Part shown: in pieces, positions 44,184-54,738 of the stretch | Position numbering within the stretch: position 1 is the first letter of the stretch | Layout: every line of letters starts with the position of its first letter | Assembly: GCF_900112035.1 (NCBI RefSeq) | Contig: NZ_FOKC01000006.1 | Coordinates: 62,001-126,000, forward strand | Direction of reading: 5' to 3' | Source: Nocardioides alpinus | Lineage (GTDB): Bacteria > Actinomycetota > Actinomycetes > Propionibacteriales > Nocardioidaceae | Length of the DNA stretch: 64,000 nucleotides | The notes under the pieces: model-generated | Told to the model about the DNA's origin: nothing | What the model saw: only the letters and a program-made list of their open reading frames with translations | The model's database searches: none | Position numbers and translations under genes: made by a program

Positions 44184-44635
44184 GACGTCACTCCTTCGGA
44201 TTGGGCCTGGGCGGTCGCGTCCTTCCACGCCATCCAGGAGAGCAGCGCGCACTTCACGCGTGCAGGGAACTTGGCGACACCGGCGAACGCGATGCCGTCC
44301 TCGAGGACGTCCTCATCGGGCACGACCTGCCCCTTGCCCTGCATGAGCTCGAGGAAGGTCTGGTGGATCGTCATCGCCTCGTCGACCGGCTTGCCGATCA
44401 CCAGGTCGGCCAGCACGGAGGCCGACGCCTGCGAGATCGAGCAGCCGACGGAGTCGTAGGACACGTCCTCCACGACCCCTCCGGCCAGGTGCACGCGCAG
44501 GGTGACCTCGTCGCCGCAGGTCGGGTTGACGTGGTGCACCTCGGACTCGAACGGCTCGCGCAGGCCCTTGTGGTGCGGGTTCTTGTAGTGGTCCAGGATG
44601 ATCTCCTGGTAGAGGTTGTCGAGCTCGGCACTCAT
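44180..44635 (-). CDS. sufU: Fe-S cluster assembly scaffold/sulfur-transfer protein SufU
   Basis: 151 residues. Zinc-containing U-type protein that accepts sulfur from SufS. Visible: LYQEIILDHYKNPHHKGL, the first Cys in NPTCGDEVTL with the Asp/Gly motif, DSVGCSISQASASVLADL with the second Cys, and the third Cys in VKCALLSW. The order Cys-Cys-Cys plus Asp matches SufU. It lies 3 bp after the sufS stop on the same strand. Confidence 0.94.
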   Translation of the reverse strand: MSAELDNLYQEIILDHYKNPHHKGLREPFESEVHHVNPTCGDEVTLRVHLAGGVVEDVSYDSVGCSISQASASVLADLVIGKPVDEAMTIHQTFLELMQGKGQVVPDEDVLEDGIAFAGVAKFPARVKCALLSWMAWKDATAQAQSEGVTS

Positions 44636-44638
44636 GGG

Positions 44639-45874
44639 TCAGCCCACCTTGAAGTAGCTGCGGGTGTGGTGGAGTGCCTCGACGAGAGCGTCGATCTCGG
44701 CGGGCGTCGTGTAGAGGTACGACGACATCCGCGTCGAGCTCTGGACCCCGAAGCGCGCGTGCGCAGGCTTGGCGCAGTGGTGGCCTGCCCGTACGGCCAC
44801 GCCCCGCGAGTCGAGGACCTGGGCGATGTCGTGGGGGTGGACGCCCTCGAGCTCGAAGGAGATCGCGCCACCACGCTGCGTGGCGTCGAGCGGGCCCATC
44901 ACGGACAGCCCCGGGATGCTCTGCAGCCCCTCGAGGGCGTAGCGCGTGATGGTCTGCTCGTGCGTGTGGATCGCGTCGAGACCGATGTGGCCGAGGTAGT
45001 CGACGGCCGCACCGAGTCCGACCGCCTCGACGATCGGGGGCGTGCCGGCCTCGAAGCGGTGCGGCACCTTGGCGTAGGTCGAGCGCGCCATGGTCACCGT
45101 CTCGATCATCTCGCCACCGCCGTGGAAGGGCGGGAGCTCGTTGAGCAGCGCCTCGCGGCCCCAGAGCACGCCGATGCCGGTGGGTCCGCAGACCTTGTGG
45201 CCGGTGAACACCAGGAAGTCGCAGCCCACTGCCTGTACGTCGACCGGCAGCTGCGGCGCCGCCTGCGACGCGTCGATCACCGAGAGGGCACCGAACGCCT
45301 TGGCGCGCGCCACCAGGTCGACGACCGGGTTGATGGTGCCGAGCATGTTGGACACCCACGTGAAGGCGACGACCTTGGTGTGCTCGTCGATGAGCCGGTC
45401 GGCGTTGCCCAGGTCGAGCTCGCCGCCGTCGGTGAGGCCGAACCACCGCAGCTCGGCGCCCGACCGCTCGCAGGCCAGCTGCCACGACACGATGTTGGAG
45501 TGGTGCTCCATCTCGGTGATCACGACGTTGTCGCCGGGGCCGAGATCGATCGTGCGCGCGAGCAGGTTGAGCGCCTCGGTGGCGTTCTTGGTGAAGATGA
45601 CCTCGTTGCGCGACGGGGCGTTGAGGAAGGCCGCCACCTTGTCGCGCGCCGACTCGTACGCCTCGGTCGACTCCGCGCCCAGCTGGTGCATGGCGCGGGC
45701 GATGTTGGCGTTGTGCCGCTCGAGGTGGTCGACCATCGTGTCGATGACGATCTGCGGCTTCTGCGAGGTGTTGGCGCTGTCGAGGTAGACCAGCGGCTGC
45801 CCGCCCGCGAGCACACGCTCGAGGATCGGGAAGTCCTTGCGGATCACGTCGAGATCCGGGAGCAGTCCTTCCAT
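44639..45874 (-). CDS. sufS: Cysteine desulfurase SufS
   Basis: 411 residues, PLP enzyme of group II. Lys in FTGHKVCGPTGIGVLWG binds PLP. The active-site Cys lies in RAGHHCAKPAH near residue 360. MEHHSNIVSWQ is the PLP-stacking region, and DFPILER near the N terminus is typical. It frees sulfur from cysteine and passes it to SufU. The ATG at 45874 is preferred because AGGA lies six bases upstream, while the in-frame ATG at 45880 would lie against that site. Confidence 0.95.
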   Translation of the reverse strand: MEGLLPDLDVIRKDFPILERVLAGGQPLVYLDSANTSQKPQIVIDTMVDHLERHNANIARAMHQLGAESTEAYESARDKVAAFLNAPSRNEVIFTKNATEALNLLARTIDLGPGDNVVITEMEHHSNIVSWQLACERSGAELRWFGLTDGGELDLGNADRLIDEHTKVVAFTWVSNMLGTINPVVDLVARAKAFGALSVIDASQAAPQLPVDVQAVGCDFLVFTGHKVCGPTGIGVLWGREALLNELPPFHGGGEMIETVTMARSTYAKVPHRFEAGTPPIVEAVGLGAAVDYLGHIGLDAIHTHEQTITRYALEGLQSIPGLSVMGPLDATQRGGAISFELEGVHPHDIAQVLDSRGVAVRAGHHCAKPAHARFGVQSSTRMSSYLYTTPAEIDALVEALHHTRSYFKVG

Positions 45875-45941
45875 GGTCATTCCTTTCTCAGCACCTGGTC
45901 TCGTGACGGTCGCTGCGCGACCTCCTCGACCGACGGAGGTG

Positions 45942-46700
45942 TCAGGCCGATGCCGGGTTGAGGTACTTGTCGTAGCCGTTCGCCTCGAGCGCATCCGCCA
46001 GCTCCTTGCCGCCGGACTCGGCGACCTTGCCGTCGACGAAGACGTGGACGAAGTCGGGCTCGATGTAGCGCAGGATGCGGGTGTAGTGGGTGATCAGCAG
46101 GACACCCTTGCCCTCGCGCGCCCGGAAGCGGTTGACGCCCTCGGAGACGACCTTGAGCGCGTCGATGTCGAGGCCGGAGTCGGTCTCGTCGAGGACGGCG
46201 ACCTGCGGGTCGAGGAGCTCGAGCTGCGCGATCTCGTGGCGCTTCTTCTCGCCACCGGAGAAGCCCTCGTTGACGTTGCGGGTGCCGAACGTCGGGTCGA
46301 GGTTGAGCTGCTGCAGGGCCGCGTTGACGTCCTTGACCCACGTGCGGAGCTTGGGGGCCTCGCCGTCGATCGCGGTCTTGGCGGTGCGCAGGAAGTTCGA
46401 CACCGAGACACCGGGGACCTCGACGGGGTACTGCATGGCGAGGAACAGGCCGGCGCGGGCCCGCTCGTCGACCGACATCGCGAGGACGTCCTGGTCGCCG
46501 AGGGTGACCGAGCCGCCGGTGATCGTGTACTTGGGGTGGCCGGCGATGGAGTAGGCCAGCGTCGACTTCCCGGAGCCGTTGGGGCCCATGATCGCGTGGG
46601 TCTCACCCTCGTTGATGGTGAGGGTGACGCCCTTCAGGATCTCCTTGGGGCCGTCCTCGGTCTCGACGGTGACGTGCAGGTCGGTGATGACGAGCTTCAT
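45942..46700 (-). CDS. sufC: SufC ATPase of the Suf complex
   Basis: 252 residues. ABC-type ATPase of the cytosolic SufBCD complex: Walker [10 protein letters not shown] near residue 40, signature NEGFSGGEKKRHEIAQL (SufC-specific), Walker B VAVLDETDSGLDIDALKVV with the characteristic Asp-Glu-Thr-Asp. The ATG overlaps the Rieske gene stop by 4 bp. Confidence 0.96.
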   Translation of the reverse strand: MKLVITDLHVTVETEDGPKEILKGVTLTINEGETHAIMGPNGSGKSTLAYSIAGHPKYTITGGSVTLGDQDVLAMSVDERARAGLFLAMQYPVEVPGVSVSNFLRTAKTAIDGEAPKLRTWVKDVNAALQQLNLDPTFGTRNVNEGFSGGEKKRHEIAQLELLDPQVAVLDETDSGLDIDALKVVSEGVNRFRAREGKGVLLITHYTRILRYIEPDFVHVFVDGKVAESGGKELADALEANGYDKYLNPASA

Positions 46701-47059
46701 GCGGGGGTGACTCCGTTCAGGGTGGTCTCGGTGTCGACGTAGACGTCACTGGTGCCGTTGGAGCTGGCGCGTACGTCGACGGGGAAGGTGGCGACCGGCT
46801 CGGTCGCAGGGAAGTTGGTGGGCTTGCCGGTGCGCAGGTCGAACATCGACCCGTGCAGCCAGCACTCGATCTGGCAGCCGCCGTCGTTGCGGGCGACCTC
46901 GCCCTCGCTCAGCGCGACCTCGGCGTGGCTGCACACGTCCTCGACGGCGAAGACCTCGTCACCGTCACGGGCGATGGCCAGGTCGTAGCGCCCGAGGGTG
47001 ATCGCCAGGGCCTGGTCGCTGGGGACCTCGTCCAGCGCGCACACGCGCTCGAAGGCCAT
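46697..47059 (-). CDS. Rieske-type ferredoxin in the suf operon
   Basis: 120 residues. Small Rieske [2Fe-2S] domain: CSH in VEDVCSHAEVALSEG and CWLH in CQIECWLHGSMFDLRTG supply two Cys and two His. Such ferredoxins sit between sufD and sufC in many actinobacteria and may deliver electrons for cluster assembly or for a dioxygenase. The ATG overlaps the sufD stop by one base (TGATG), implying translational coupling. Confidence 0.93.
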   Translation of the reverse strand: MAFERVCALDEVPSDQALAITLGRYDLAIARDGDEVFAVEDVCSHAEVALSEGEVARNDGGCQIECWLHGSMFDLRTGKPTNFPATEPVATFPVDVRASSNGTSDVYVDTETTLNGVTPA

Positions 47060-48240
47060 CAGAAGAGCTCCTTCAGGACGTTCTTGGCCAGCTCGGCCTC
47101 GACCGTGCTCAGCAGCCGCTCCTCGATCGAGGGCACGCCGACCTTGCGGATCAGGTCGTTGAAGAAGCCGTGCACGACCAGTCGCTGCGCCTCCTTCTCG
47201 GAGATGCCGCGCGACTGGAGGTAGAAGAGCTGCTCGTCGTCGAAGCGGGCGGTGGCCGACGCGTGCCCGGCGCCCTCGATCTCTCCGGTCTCGATCTCGA
47301 GGTTGGGGATCGAGTCGGCGCGGCAGCCGTCGGTGAGGACGAGGTTGCGGTTCTCCTCGTAGGTCTCGATGCCCTCGGCAACCTTGCGGATCAGCACGTT
47401 GCCGACCCACACGGTGTGCGCCTTGTCGCCCTGCAGCGCGCCCTTGTAGATGGCGTTGGACTTGGTGTGCGGCGCGTTGTGGTCGGCGAAGATCCGGTGC
47501 TCGATGTGCTGGCCGGCGTCGGCGAAGTAGAGGCCGAGCAGCTCGGCGGACCCACCGGGGCCGTCGTACGTCACGTTGGCGTCCATCCGGACCAGGTCAC
47601 CACCGAAGGAGATCGCCGCGTGCTTGTAGGTCGCGTCGCGTCCCACGAGCGCCTGGTGGTGGGCCAGGTGCACGGCGTCGTCGGCCCAGTCCTGGATCGA
47701 GACGACCGTGACGTCGGCACCGTCACCGACCACGATCTCGACGACCGCGGCGACGGTGGAGGAGCCGGTGTGGTTGAGCACCACGATGGCCTTGCTGTGG
47801 GCTCCGAAGCGCATGGCCACGTGACCGGCCTCGGTCACCGCGACGTCCTCGCCGTGGAGGTCGACGACGACGGGCTCGGAGACCTCGGTGTCGGCCGGCA
47901 CGTCGATCAGCAGCGTGGCCGGCACCTCGGCGAGGATCCGGGCCGCGTGGCGGGTGTTGGGCACGAGGCCGGAGATGCCGCGCAGGGTCCGGGCCTCCTC
48001 GCCCGAGACGCCCTCGATGTGGACACCGGCGGGGGTGTTCCACGTGCACGAGGTGGCCGACGGCATGAACTCGGCGTCGGCGTGCAGGCCCTTGAGCCGC
48101 TTGAGCGGGGTGAAGCGCCAGATCTCCTCGCGCCCGGTGGGCACGGGGTGGTCGGCGACGTCGAAGGAGCCGACGGGGTTGAGGTGGCTCTCGACCTTGT
48201 CCTGCTCCAGCGCGGAGCGTACGGATTCAGTGACTGTCAC
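47059..48240 (-). CDS. sufD: Fe-S cluster assembly protein SufD
   Basis: 393 residues. SufB/SufD beta-helix core: EIWRFTPLKRLKGL near the N terminus, then GDGADVTVVSIQDWADDAVHL, FADAGQHIEHRIFADHNAPHT and DEQLFYLQSRGISEKEAQRL. The His and Asp needed for scaffold function appear in HRIFADHNAPHTKSNAIYKG. It forms the SufBC2D complex with its neighbours. There is a 57 bp gap to sufB. Confidence 0.95.
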   Translation of the reverse strand: MTVTESVRSALEQDKVESHLNPVGSFDVADHPVPTGREEIWRFTPLKRLKGLHADAEFMPSATSCTWNTPAGVHIEGVSGEEARTLRGISGLVPNTRHAARILAEVPATLLIDVPADTEVSEPVVVDLHGEDVAVTEAGHVAMRFGAHSKAIVVLNHTGSSTVAAVVEIVVGDGADVTVVSIQDWADDAVHLAHHQALVGRDATYKHAAISFGGDLVRMDANVTYDGPGGSAELLGLYFADAGQHIEHRIFADHNAPHTKSNAIYKGALQGDKAHTVWVGNVLIRKVAEGIETYEENRNLVLTDGCRADSIPNLEIETGEIEGAGHASATARFDDEQLFYLQSRGISEKEAQRLVVHGFFNDLIRKVGVPSIEERLLSTVEAELAKNVLKELF

Positions 48241-48297
48241 TACTTCTCTTTCGTGGGAACGTTGCGTGGACGGCGGGGCGGTGCGGATCCCGGAGGA

Positions 48298-49725
48298 TCA
48301 GCCGACCGCGCCCTCCATCTGCAGCTCGATGAGGCGGTTGAGCTCGAGGGCGTACTCCATCGGGAGCTCCTTGGCGATCGGCTCGACGAAGCCGCGCACG
48401 ATCATCGCCATCGCCTCGTCCTGCTCCATGCCGCGCGACATGAGGTAGAAGAGCTGGTCGTCGGAGACCTTGGAGACGCTCGCCTCGTGGCCCATCGACA
48501 CGTCGTCCTCGCGGATGTCGACGTACGGGTAGGTGTCGCTGCGGCTGATCTGGTCGACCAGCAGCGCGTCGCACAGCACGTTGGACTTGGAGCCGTAGGC
48601 ACCCTCGTTGACCTGGATCAGGCCGCGGTAGGACGTACGACCGCCGCCGCGCGCCACCGACTTGCTCAGGATCGAGCTCGAGGTGTGCGGGGCTGCGTGC
48701 ACCATCTTGGCGCCGGCGTCCTGGTGCTGGCCCTCGCCGGCGAACGCGATGGAGAGCGTCTCGCCCTTGGCGTGCTCGCCCATGAGGTAGATGGCGGGGT
48801 ACTTCATCGTCACCTTGGAGCCGATGTTGCCGTCGACCCACTCCATCGTGGCGCCGGCCTCGCAGGTGGCGCGCTTGGTGACGAGGTTGTAGACGTTGTT
48901 CGACCAGTTCTGGATGGTCGTGTAGCGCACCCGGGCGCCCTTCTTGACGATGATCTCGACGACCGCGGAGTGCAGCGAGTCCGAGGAGTAGATCGGCGCG
49001 GTGCAGCCCTCGACGTAGTGCACGTAGGAGTCCTCGTCCGCGATGATCAGCGTCCGCTCGAACTGGCCCATGTTCTCGGTGTTGATCCGGAAGTAGGCCT
49101 GCAGCGGGATGTCGACGTGGACGCCCTTCGGCACGTAGATGAACGAGCCGCCGGACCACACCGAGGTGTTGAGGGCCGAGAACTTGTTGTCACCGACCGG
49201 GATGACGGTGCCGAAGTACTCCTTGAAGAGCTCCTCGTGCTCCTTCAGCGCGGTGTCGGTGTCGACGAAGATGACGCCCTGCTCCTCGAGGTCCTCGCGG
49301 ATCGAGTGGTAGACGACCTCCGACTCGTACTGTGCGGCGACGCCGGAGACGAGGCGCTGCTTCTCCGCCTCGGGGATGCCGAGCTTGTCGTAGGTGTTCT
49401 TGATGTCCTCGGGCAGGTCGTCCCAGGTGGCGGCCTGCTTCTCGCTCGAGCGCACGAAGTACTTGATGTTGTCGAAGTCGATCGTGCTGAGGTCCGAGCC
49501 CCACGTGGGCATGGGCTTGCGGTGGAAGAGCTTGAGCCCCTTGAGGCGCAGGTCGAGCATCCACTGCGGCTCGCTCTTGAGCCCCGAGATGTTGCGGACG
49601 ACGTCCTCGCTGAGGCCGCGCTTGGCGACGGAGCCGGCGGCGTCGGAGTCCGACCAGCCGAACTCGTAGCGGCCGATGCCCTTGAGGTCGGGGTTCCGCT
49701 CTTCGATGCTCAGGTTCTGGGTCAT
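48298..49725 (-). CDS. sufB: Fe-S cluster assembly protein SufB
   Basis: 475 residues, the de novo cluster scaffold. Conserved YYVEG-like [20 protein letters not shown] and [17 protein letters not shown], then [17 protein letters not shown] and the Cys in [24 protein letters not shown]. No intein is present, unlike in some mycobacteria. The ATG overlaps the SufR stop by 4 bp (ATGA). Confidence 0.96.
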   Translation of the reverse strand: MTQNLSIEERNPDLKGIGRYEFGWSDSDAAGSVAKRGLSEDVVRNISGLKSEPQWMLDLRLKGLKLFHRKPMPTWGSDLSTIDFDNIKYFVRSSEKQAATWDDLPEDIKNTYDKLGIPEAEKQRLVSGVAAQYESEVVYHSIREDLEEQGVIFVDTDTALKEHEELFKEYFGTVIPVGDNKFSALNTSVWSGGSFIYVPKGVHVDIPLQAYFRINTENMGQFERTLIIADEDSYVHYVEGCTAPIYSSDSLHSAVVEIIVKKGARVRYTTIQNWSNNVYNLVTKRATCEAGATMEWVDGNIGSKVTMKYPAIYLMGEHAKGETLSIAFAGEGQHQDAGAKMVHAAPHTSSSILSKSVARGGGRTSYRGLIQVNEGAYGSKSNVLCDALLVDQISRSDTYPYVDIREDDVSMGHEASVSKVSDDQLFYLMSRGMEQDEAMAMIVRGFVEPIAKELPMEYALELNRLIELQMEGAVG

Positions 49726-50441
49726 GACTGCTCCTTGGTGAGGTCCGTCTTGAGGTCTGTCTTCAGGTTCTGGGGAATGCAGGTGGTGCACACGCCGTCG
49801 CCGTGGGCGATGGTCGCCAGCCGCTGGACGTGAGTGCCGAGCACGGCGGCGATCGCCTCGGTCTCGGCCTCGCAGAGCTGCGGGAACTCGTGGGCGACGT
49901 GGGAGACGGGGCAGTGCTGCTGGCACAGCTGCTCCCCTGCGCTCTGGCCGTTGGCCATGGGTAGCTCGCGCACCGAGGCGGCGTACCCCTGCTGGGTGAA
50001 GACCTTCGCCAGCGCCTCCGCGGGGGTCAGCTCGGGGTCGAGCGCCACCACGGCGGCGTAGTCGCGCTCGACGAAGGCGACCCGGCGGCGGGCGAAGGCC
50101 ACGACCGCCTCCTCGCCCTGCGTCTCGGCCATGAAGCGCATCGCCTGCACGGCGAGGTCGTCGTACTGCTGGTCGAAGCTGTCGCGGCCCGACTCGGTCA
50201 GCGCGAACACCTTGGCCGGTCGGCCCCGGCCGCGCGCGCCGTAGACCTTCTGCTCACGCGACTCCACCGTGCCCTCGCTGGCGAGGTGGTCGAGATGACG
50301 TCGTACGGCAGCGGGCGTGAGGTCGAGACGACCCGCCAGGTCGGCCGCGGTGGACGGCCCGTTCTCCAGGATCGTGCGCGCCACACGGTCACGCGTGGGA
50401 GCGTCCCCGTCGGGGGTCGCGGCCGTCCTGGTGAATTCCAC
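49722..50441 (-). CDS. sufR: SufR-like Fe-S-sensing transcriptional regulator
   Basis: 239 residues. An N-terminal winged helix ([25 protein letters not shown], then [10 protein letters not shown]) and a C-terminal Cys set ([30 protein letters not shown]) that would hold a cluster. It represses or tunes the suf operon it leads. The GTG start follows AACGCC and a CACACT -10; TTGAAC lies 18 bases further up, so the mRNA is probably leaderless and the dyad GTGAC...GTCAC (50451-50488) is a candidate operator. The stop overlaps sufB. Confidence 0.92.
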   Translation of the reverse strand: MEFTRTAATPDGDAPTRDRVARTILENGPSTAADLAGRLDLTPAAVRRHLDHLASEGTVESREQKVYGARGRGRPAKVFALTESGRDSFDQQYDDLAVQAMRFMAETQGEEAVVAFARRRVAFVERDYAAVVALDPELTPAEALAKVFTQQGYAASVRELPMANGQSAGEQLCQQHCPVSHVAHEFPQLCEAETEAIAAVLGTHVQRLATIAHGDGVCTTCIPQNLKTDLKTDLTKEQS

Positions 50442-50447
50442 AACGCC

Positions 50448-50488
50448 AGTGTGACGTTAATACCCGGGCCCGTTCAAGCAAGGGTCAC
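50448..50488 (-). promoter_or_regulatory. suf operon promoter with overlapping inverted repeat
   Basis: On the minus strand TTGAAC (50472-50477) and CACACT (50448-50453) are 18 bases apart and end 6 bases before the sufR GTG. GTGAC at 50451-50455 and GTCAC at 50484-50488 form an inverted pair that brackets both promoter boxes, as expected for autoregulation by SufR. The operator assignment is inference. Confidence 0.5.
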
Positions 50489-50516
50489 CTAACTGCCTGG
50501 GCCCGGGTGCGCCCGA

Positions 50517-50547
50517 CGGGCGTGACCCCTGGGAGGAGTCACGCCCG
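50517..50547 (-). terminator. GC-rich terminator after the subtilase gene
   Basis: Ten perfect pairs join 50517-50526 and 50538-50547 (core GGGCGTGAC with GTCACGCCC) around an 11-base loop, 26 bases after the subtilase stop. No T tract. It also shields the suf promoter from read-through. Confidence 0.65.
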
Positions 50548-50573
50548 CCGGCGTGGTGCTGGTGGTGCTCAGG

Positions 50574-53500
50574 TCACGGCACGGTCACCGTGACGAACGT
50601 CGGGGCGAGCGCCCCGTCGTACTCGAACGCGCCCAGGTAGCGACCGGCACCCAGACCGGACCACACCGCCTTGAAGGTGGTGGGCTGCCCCTGCACGACC
50701 GTGACCGGGTCGGGGTCGGCCTTGAACCCGCCGAGCACCGTCGCCGGCGTGACCAGGTAGCGGTCGTAGCGGTAGGCGATCGTGCTCTCGCCGGTGGCCG
50801 TGGCGTAGCCGTCGACCTCGACGAGGTACTTGCCCGCCACCGGGTTGGTCAGCGTGACCCGCTCGTCCGCCGACCCCGTGGCCGACTGGCCGGCGAGGGC
50901 GACCGGGACGCCCGCGTCGTTGAGGCGGTAGACGTACAGGTCCAGGTCCGCCCCGTTGTTGGTGGCGTCGACGTCGAACCGGGCGAACTTGGTGCCCGCC
51001 TCGATCGTGACCGCGTCGTCGTAGACCGTGCCGACCGCCAGGTTGCCCGCGTTGGACGTCGCCAGGGCGAGCCCGCTCGGCTTGACGTCGAGCTGACCGC
51101 TGAAGCCGGCCGTGATGGCCACGTCGGCGCTACCGCCCGCACCCGAGGCCGTGACCTCGGCCGGGGCCGAGACCGACACCGGTCGCAGGGCGACCGGCAG
51201 CCGGAGCGTCGTGGGACCGGTGAGCGTGGCGAAGCCCGACGAGAACTGCCCGAGGACGGCGCTGTCGTTCTTGGTGAAGGTGAACTTCACCGTCTCGGAC
51301 GCACCCTTCGCGAGCGTGATGCTCGGCTTGTCGATCACCACGTCGAACCCGGGGACGACCGCCGCGACGTCCCACGTGCCGGCCTCGAGCGCCGTGAAGG
51401 TCCGGGAGATCGCGATGCTCGCGGTCACCTGGCCCTTGGCCATCGACGGGATGTTGAGGTCCGTCGCCGCCATCGGGGCGACACCGGGCAGGGGCAGACC
51501 CTGGCCGACGATGAACCGGTCCCAGTCGGCCTTGCGGGACTCGACGACCAGGCCGGGCCGGAAGAACTTCTCCGGGTCGACGTGTCCGGCACCCTGGTTG
51601 AACGGGTTGGTGTCGGGCGTGCCGTCGGACTTCTTGAGGTCGTAGGCCGTCGTCATCATCGCCGACTTCACCGCCATCGGGCTCCAGCCGGGGTTCTCAC
51701 CCAGGATGAAGGCCGCCAGGCCCGCGACGTGCGGGCTGGACATCGAGGTGCCGGAGTAGAGGTCGAAGTTGCGACCCCCACCGGACGGCGGTGCCACCGC
51801 GGCCAGCACGCTGACGCCGGGGGCCGAGATGTCCGGCTTGATGACGTCGGAGCTGTTGGCGATGGCCGGGCCGCGCGAGGAGAACCCGGCGACCTGCGGG
51901 AGCGGCGTCTCGACGCCGGTCGTGTTGGTGAGCTCGAACGAGGCGGTGGCCCCGGCCGTCGCGGCGTACGCCTTGATCGCGTCACCGGCCGCCTTGTCGA
52001 CGTGGATCGTCGGCACGGAGTGGAAGTCGGCGTCGAGGCTCTGGCCCGCATCGGGGTTGGCGAGGACCATGGCGATGCCACCGGCCCGCTTGACCTCGGC
52101 GCTCTTGGCGACGCGGTCATAGGTGCCACGGGTGCAGACGACGATCTTGCCGGCGGCCTTGGCCGGGTCGAGGACGTTCGGCCCACAGCGGTCGAGAGCC
52201 GTGGCATCGGCTCCCGCGACGCCGGACGCACTGGCGTTGACGATCGTCGTGGAGGGGACCGTCTGGTCGGTGATCGACGCGCCCTTGAACTTCGCGTTCG
52301 ACGGGGCGCCCAGGACCACGGTGTTCTCGTAGTTCACGTGGGTCGACGCCGCGACCGTGGTCAGCCACGGGCTGTTGTGGGCGACGGTCGAGGCGGTCGG
52401 TCCGCTGTTGCCGGCGGACGCGGCCACGAAGATGCCGGCGTCTGCGGCACCCAGGAAGGCGTACTCGACAGCGTCGACGACCGTGTCGGTCGCACCGGAG
52501 ATCGAGTAGTTGATGACGTCCACGCCGTCGGCGATGGCGTCGTCGACCGCGGAGAGGGTCGAGGAGGTGTAGCAGCCACCGGTGTCGGGGTCGAGGTCGC
52601 TGAAGCAGACCTTGTAGGCCGCGATCTTGGCCGCCGGCGCCATCCCGCTGACGTTGCCGAACGTGCGGCCCTCCACCGAGGCGGGGACGCCGTAGTTGCC
52701 GGCGGCGGTGCTGGCGGTGTGGGAGCCGTGTCCGTCACCGTCGCGGGTCGAGATGAACTCGGCGCCGAACCGCTCCTGCGGCGGCACGCTGTCGAGGAAG
52801 GCGTCGGCGTAGTAGCGCGCGCCGACGATCTTGCTGTTGCAGTCGTCCACGTTCCACTTCTCACCCGGCTGGCAGACGCCGCGGAAGGTGCCGCCGTCGG
52901 CCTTCTTCATGTAGATCGTGTTGCCCTTGCGGTAGAGGCCGAACGGCCCCGTCGGGTTCCGGTCGATCTTCGAGCCCGCGAAGGAGGCGGACTCGGGCCA
53001 GATGCCGGAGTCGAGGATGCCGACGACGGTGCCCTCACCGGCGGTGGCGACGCCACCCTTGTCCGCCCACACGCCGGGCGTGTTGTTGGGTCCGACCAGG
53101 CCGAGGAACTCGGGGGACTTGTAGGTGTCGAGGCTGAAGGCCTCGTCCTTGACGACCATCAGCACGTCGCGCGACTGGGACAGATCGGTCGCCTGCTTGC
53201 TGGAGAGGCGCGAGGTGAAGGTGCTGGCGGAGAGCGTGGAGCGGCTCATCACCTCAGCACCGACGCTGCGCGCGATGCCGTTCTGCCGACCGGTCAGGTA
53301 GGCCGAGTAGTCGGCGACCTTCGCCGACTGGGCGTCGAAGCTCTTGCCGTTGGCCGCGGCCGTGGCCCTGAGGCCCTTGACACCGCCGTCGTAGCGAGCG
53401 GCGCCGGGATCGGCGAGCACGACGACGTAGCGGCCGGCACTGAGGTTGGCGGCCTTGGGCGCCGGGGCGACCGTCAGCGCCTGGTCGGACTTGCTCGGCG

Positions 53501-53606
53501 CGGCGTTGGCGCTCTGCACGCCGGCGGCGAGGCCGCAGACGACGGCGGCTGCCGTCAGGAGGGCGAGGCCGCGTTGCGCGCCTCGCCGGGTGAAGTGGAT
53601 CGACAC
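50574..53606 (-). CDS. Large secreted S8 (subtilisin-like) serine peptidase
   Basis: 1010 residues. Signal peptide about 1-37 (LALLTAAAVVCGLAAGVQSANAA). An inhibitor I9-like propeptide spans about 55-155. The catalytic domain has Asp199 in GILDSGIWPES, His293 in DGDGHGSHTA, Asn400 in ASAGNSGP and Ser621 in SGTSMSSPHVAG. A PA insert lies at about 465-560. C-terminal Fn3-like and PPC-like beta domains follow. The layout, including the phrase SGIWPES, resembles plant-type (cucumisin-like) subtilases. The GTG at 53606 is fixed by GGAGG; longer starts are rejected. Probably an extracellular nutrient-gathering protease. Confidence 0.93.
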   Translation of the reverse strand: MSIHFTRRGAQRGLALLTAAAVVCGLAAGVQSANAAPSKSDQALTVAPAPKAANLSAGRYVVVLADPGAARYDGGVKGLRATAAANGKSFDAQSAKVADYSAYLTGRQNGIARSVGAEVMSRSTLSASTFTSRLSSKQATDLSQSRDVLMVVKDEAFSLDTYKSPEFLGLVGPNNTPGVWADKGGVATAGEGTVVGILDSGIWPESASFAGSKIDRNPTGPFGLYRKGNTIYMKKADGGTFRGVCQPGEKWNVDDCNSKIVGARYYADAFLDSVPPQERFGAEFISTRDGDGHGSHTASTAAGNYGVPASVEGRTFGNVSGMAPAAKIAAYKVCFSDLDPDTGGCYTSSTLSAVDDAIADGVDVINYSISGATDTVVDAVEYAFLGAADAGIFVAASAGNSGPTASTVAHNSPWLTTVAASTHVNYENTVVLGAPSNAKFKGASITDQTVPSTTIVNASASGVAGADATALDRCGPNVLDPAKAAGKIVVCTRGTYDRVAKSAEVKRAGGIAMVLANPDAGQSLDADFHSVPTIHVDKAAGDAIKAYAATAGATASFELTNTTGVETPLPQVAGFSSRGPAIANSSDVIKPDISAPGVSVLAAVAPPSGGGRNFDLYSGTSMSSPHVAGLAAFILGENPGWSPMAVKSAMMTTAYDLKKSDGTPDTNPFNQGAGHVDPEKFFRPGLVVESRKADWDRFIVGQGLPLPGVAPMAATDLNIPSMAKGQVTASIAISRTFTALEAGTWDVAAVVPGFDVVIDKPSITLAKGASETVKFTFTKNDSAVLGQFSSGFATLTGPTTLRLPVALRPVSVSAPAEVTASGAGGSADVAITAGFSGQLDVKPSGLALATSNAGNLAVGTVYDDAVTIEAGTKFARFDVDATNNGADLDLYVYRLNDAGVPVALAGQSATGSADERVTLTNPVAGKYLVEVDGYATATGESTIAYRYDRYLVTPATVLGGFKADPDPVTVVQGQPTTFKAVWSGLGAGRYLGAFEYDGALAPTFVTVTVP

Positions 53607-53787
53607 TGTTCCTCCAGCTTTTTCCGGGGCCGGGGAGCCCACGGCTCACCGGACACGCGAGGGCCGGGTTGCGACCCGTCGCGAGCCCCCTCACACAAAG
53701 GCATGGGCGCGGGTCCGTCAAGACTTGTGTGACGGTTGACGCTCGATCTTGACCGGCACCCCCGCCTTCGGGGTGCGAAGCCCTCCC

Positions 53788-53793
53788 TAGACT
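53788..53793 (+). promoter_or_regulatory. -10 hexamer TAGACT of the ABC-ctaA operon (leaderless)
   Basis: It lies 6 bases before the GTG at 53800. A 7-bp hairpin (GCACCCC 53756-53762 with GGGGTGC 53770-53776) sits just upstream, between the -35 and -10 areas. Confidence 0.5.
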
Positions 53794-53799
53794 GGTGAG

Positions 53800-54734
<935 letters not shown>

Positions 54735-54738
<4 letters not shown>

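Noticed and set aside
50553..53732. 1059-residue open frame antisense to the subtilase
   Set aside because: Low-complexity Arg/Gly/Val/Asp composition and no recognisable domains; the subtilase frame has all catalytic motifs and a signal peptide.
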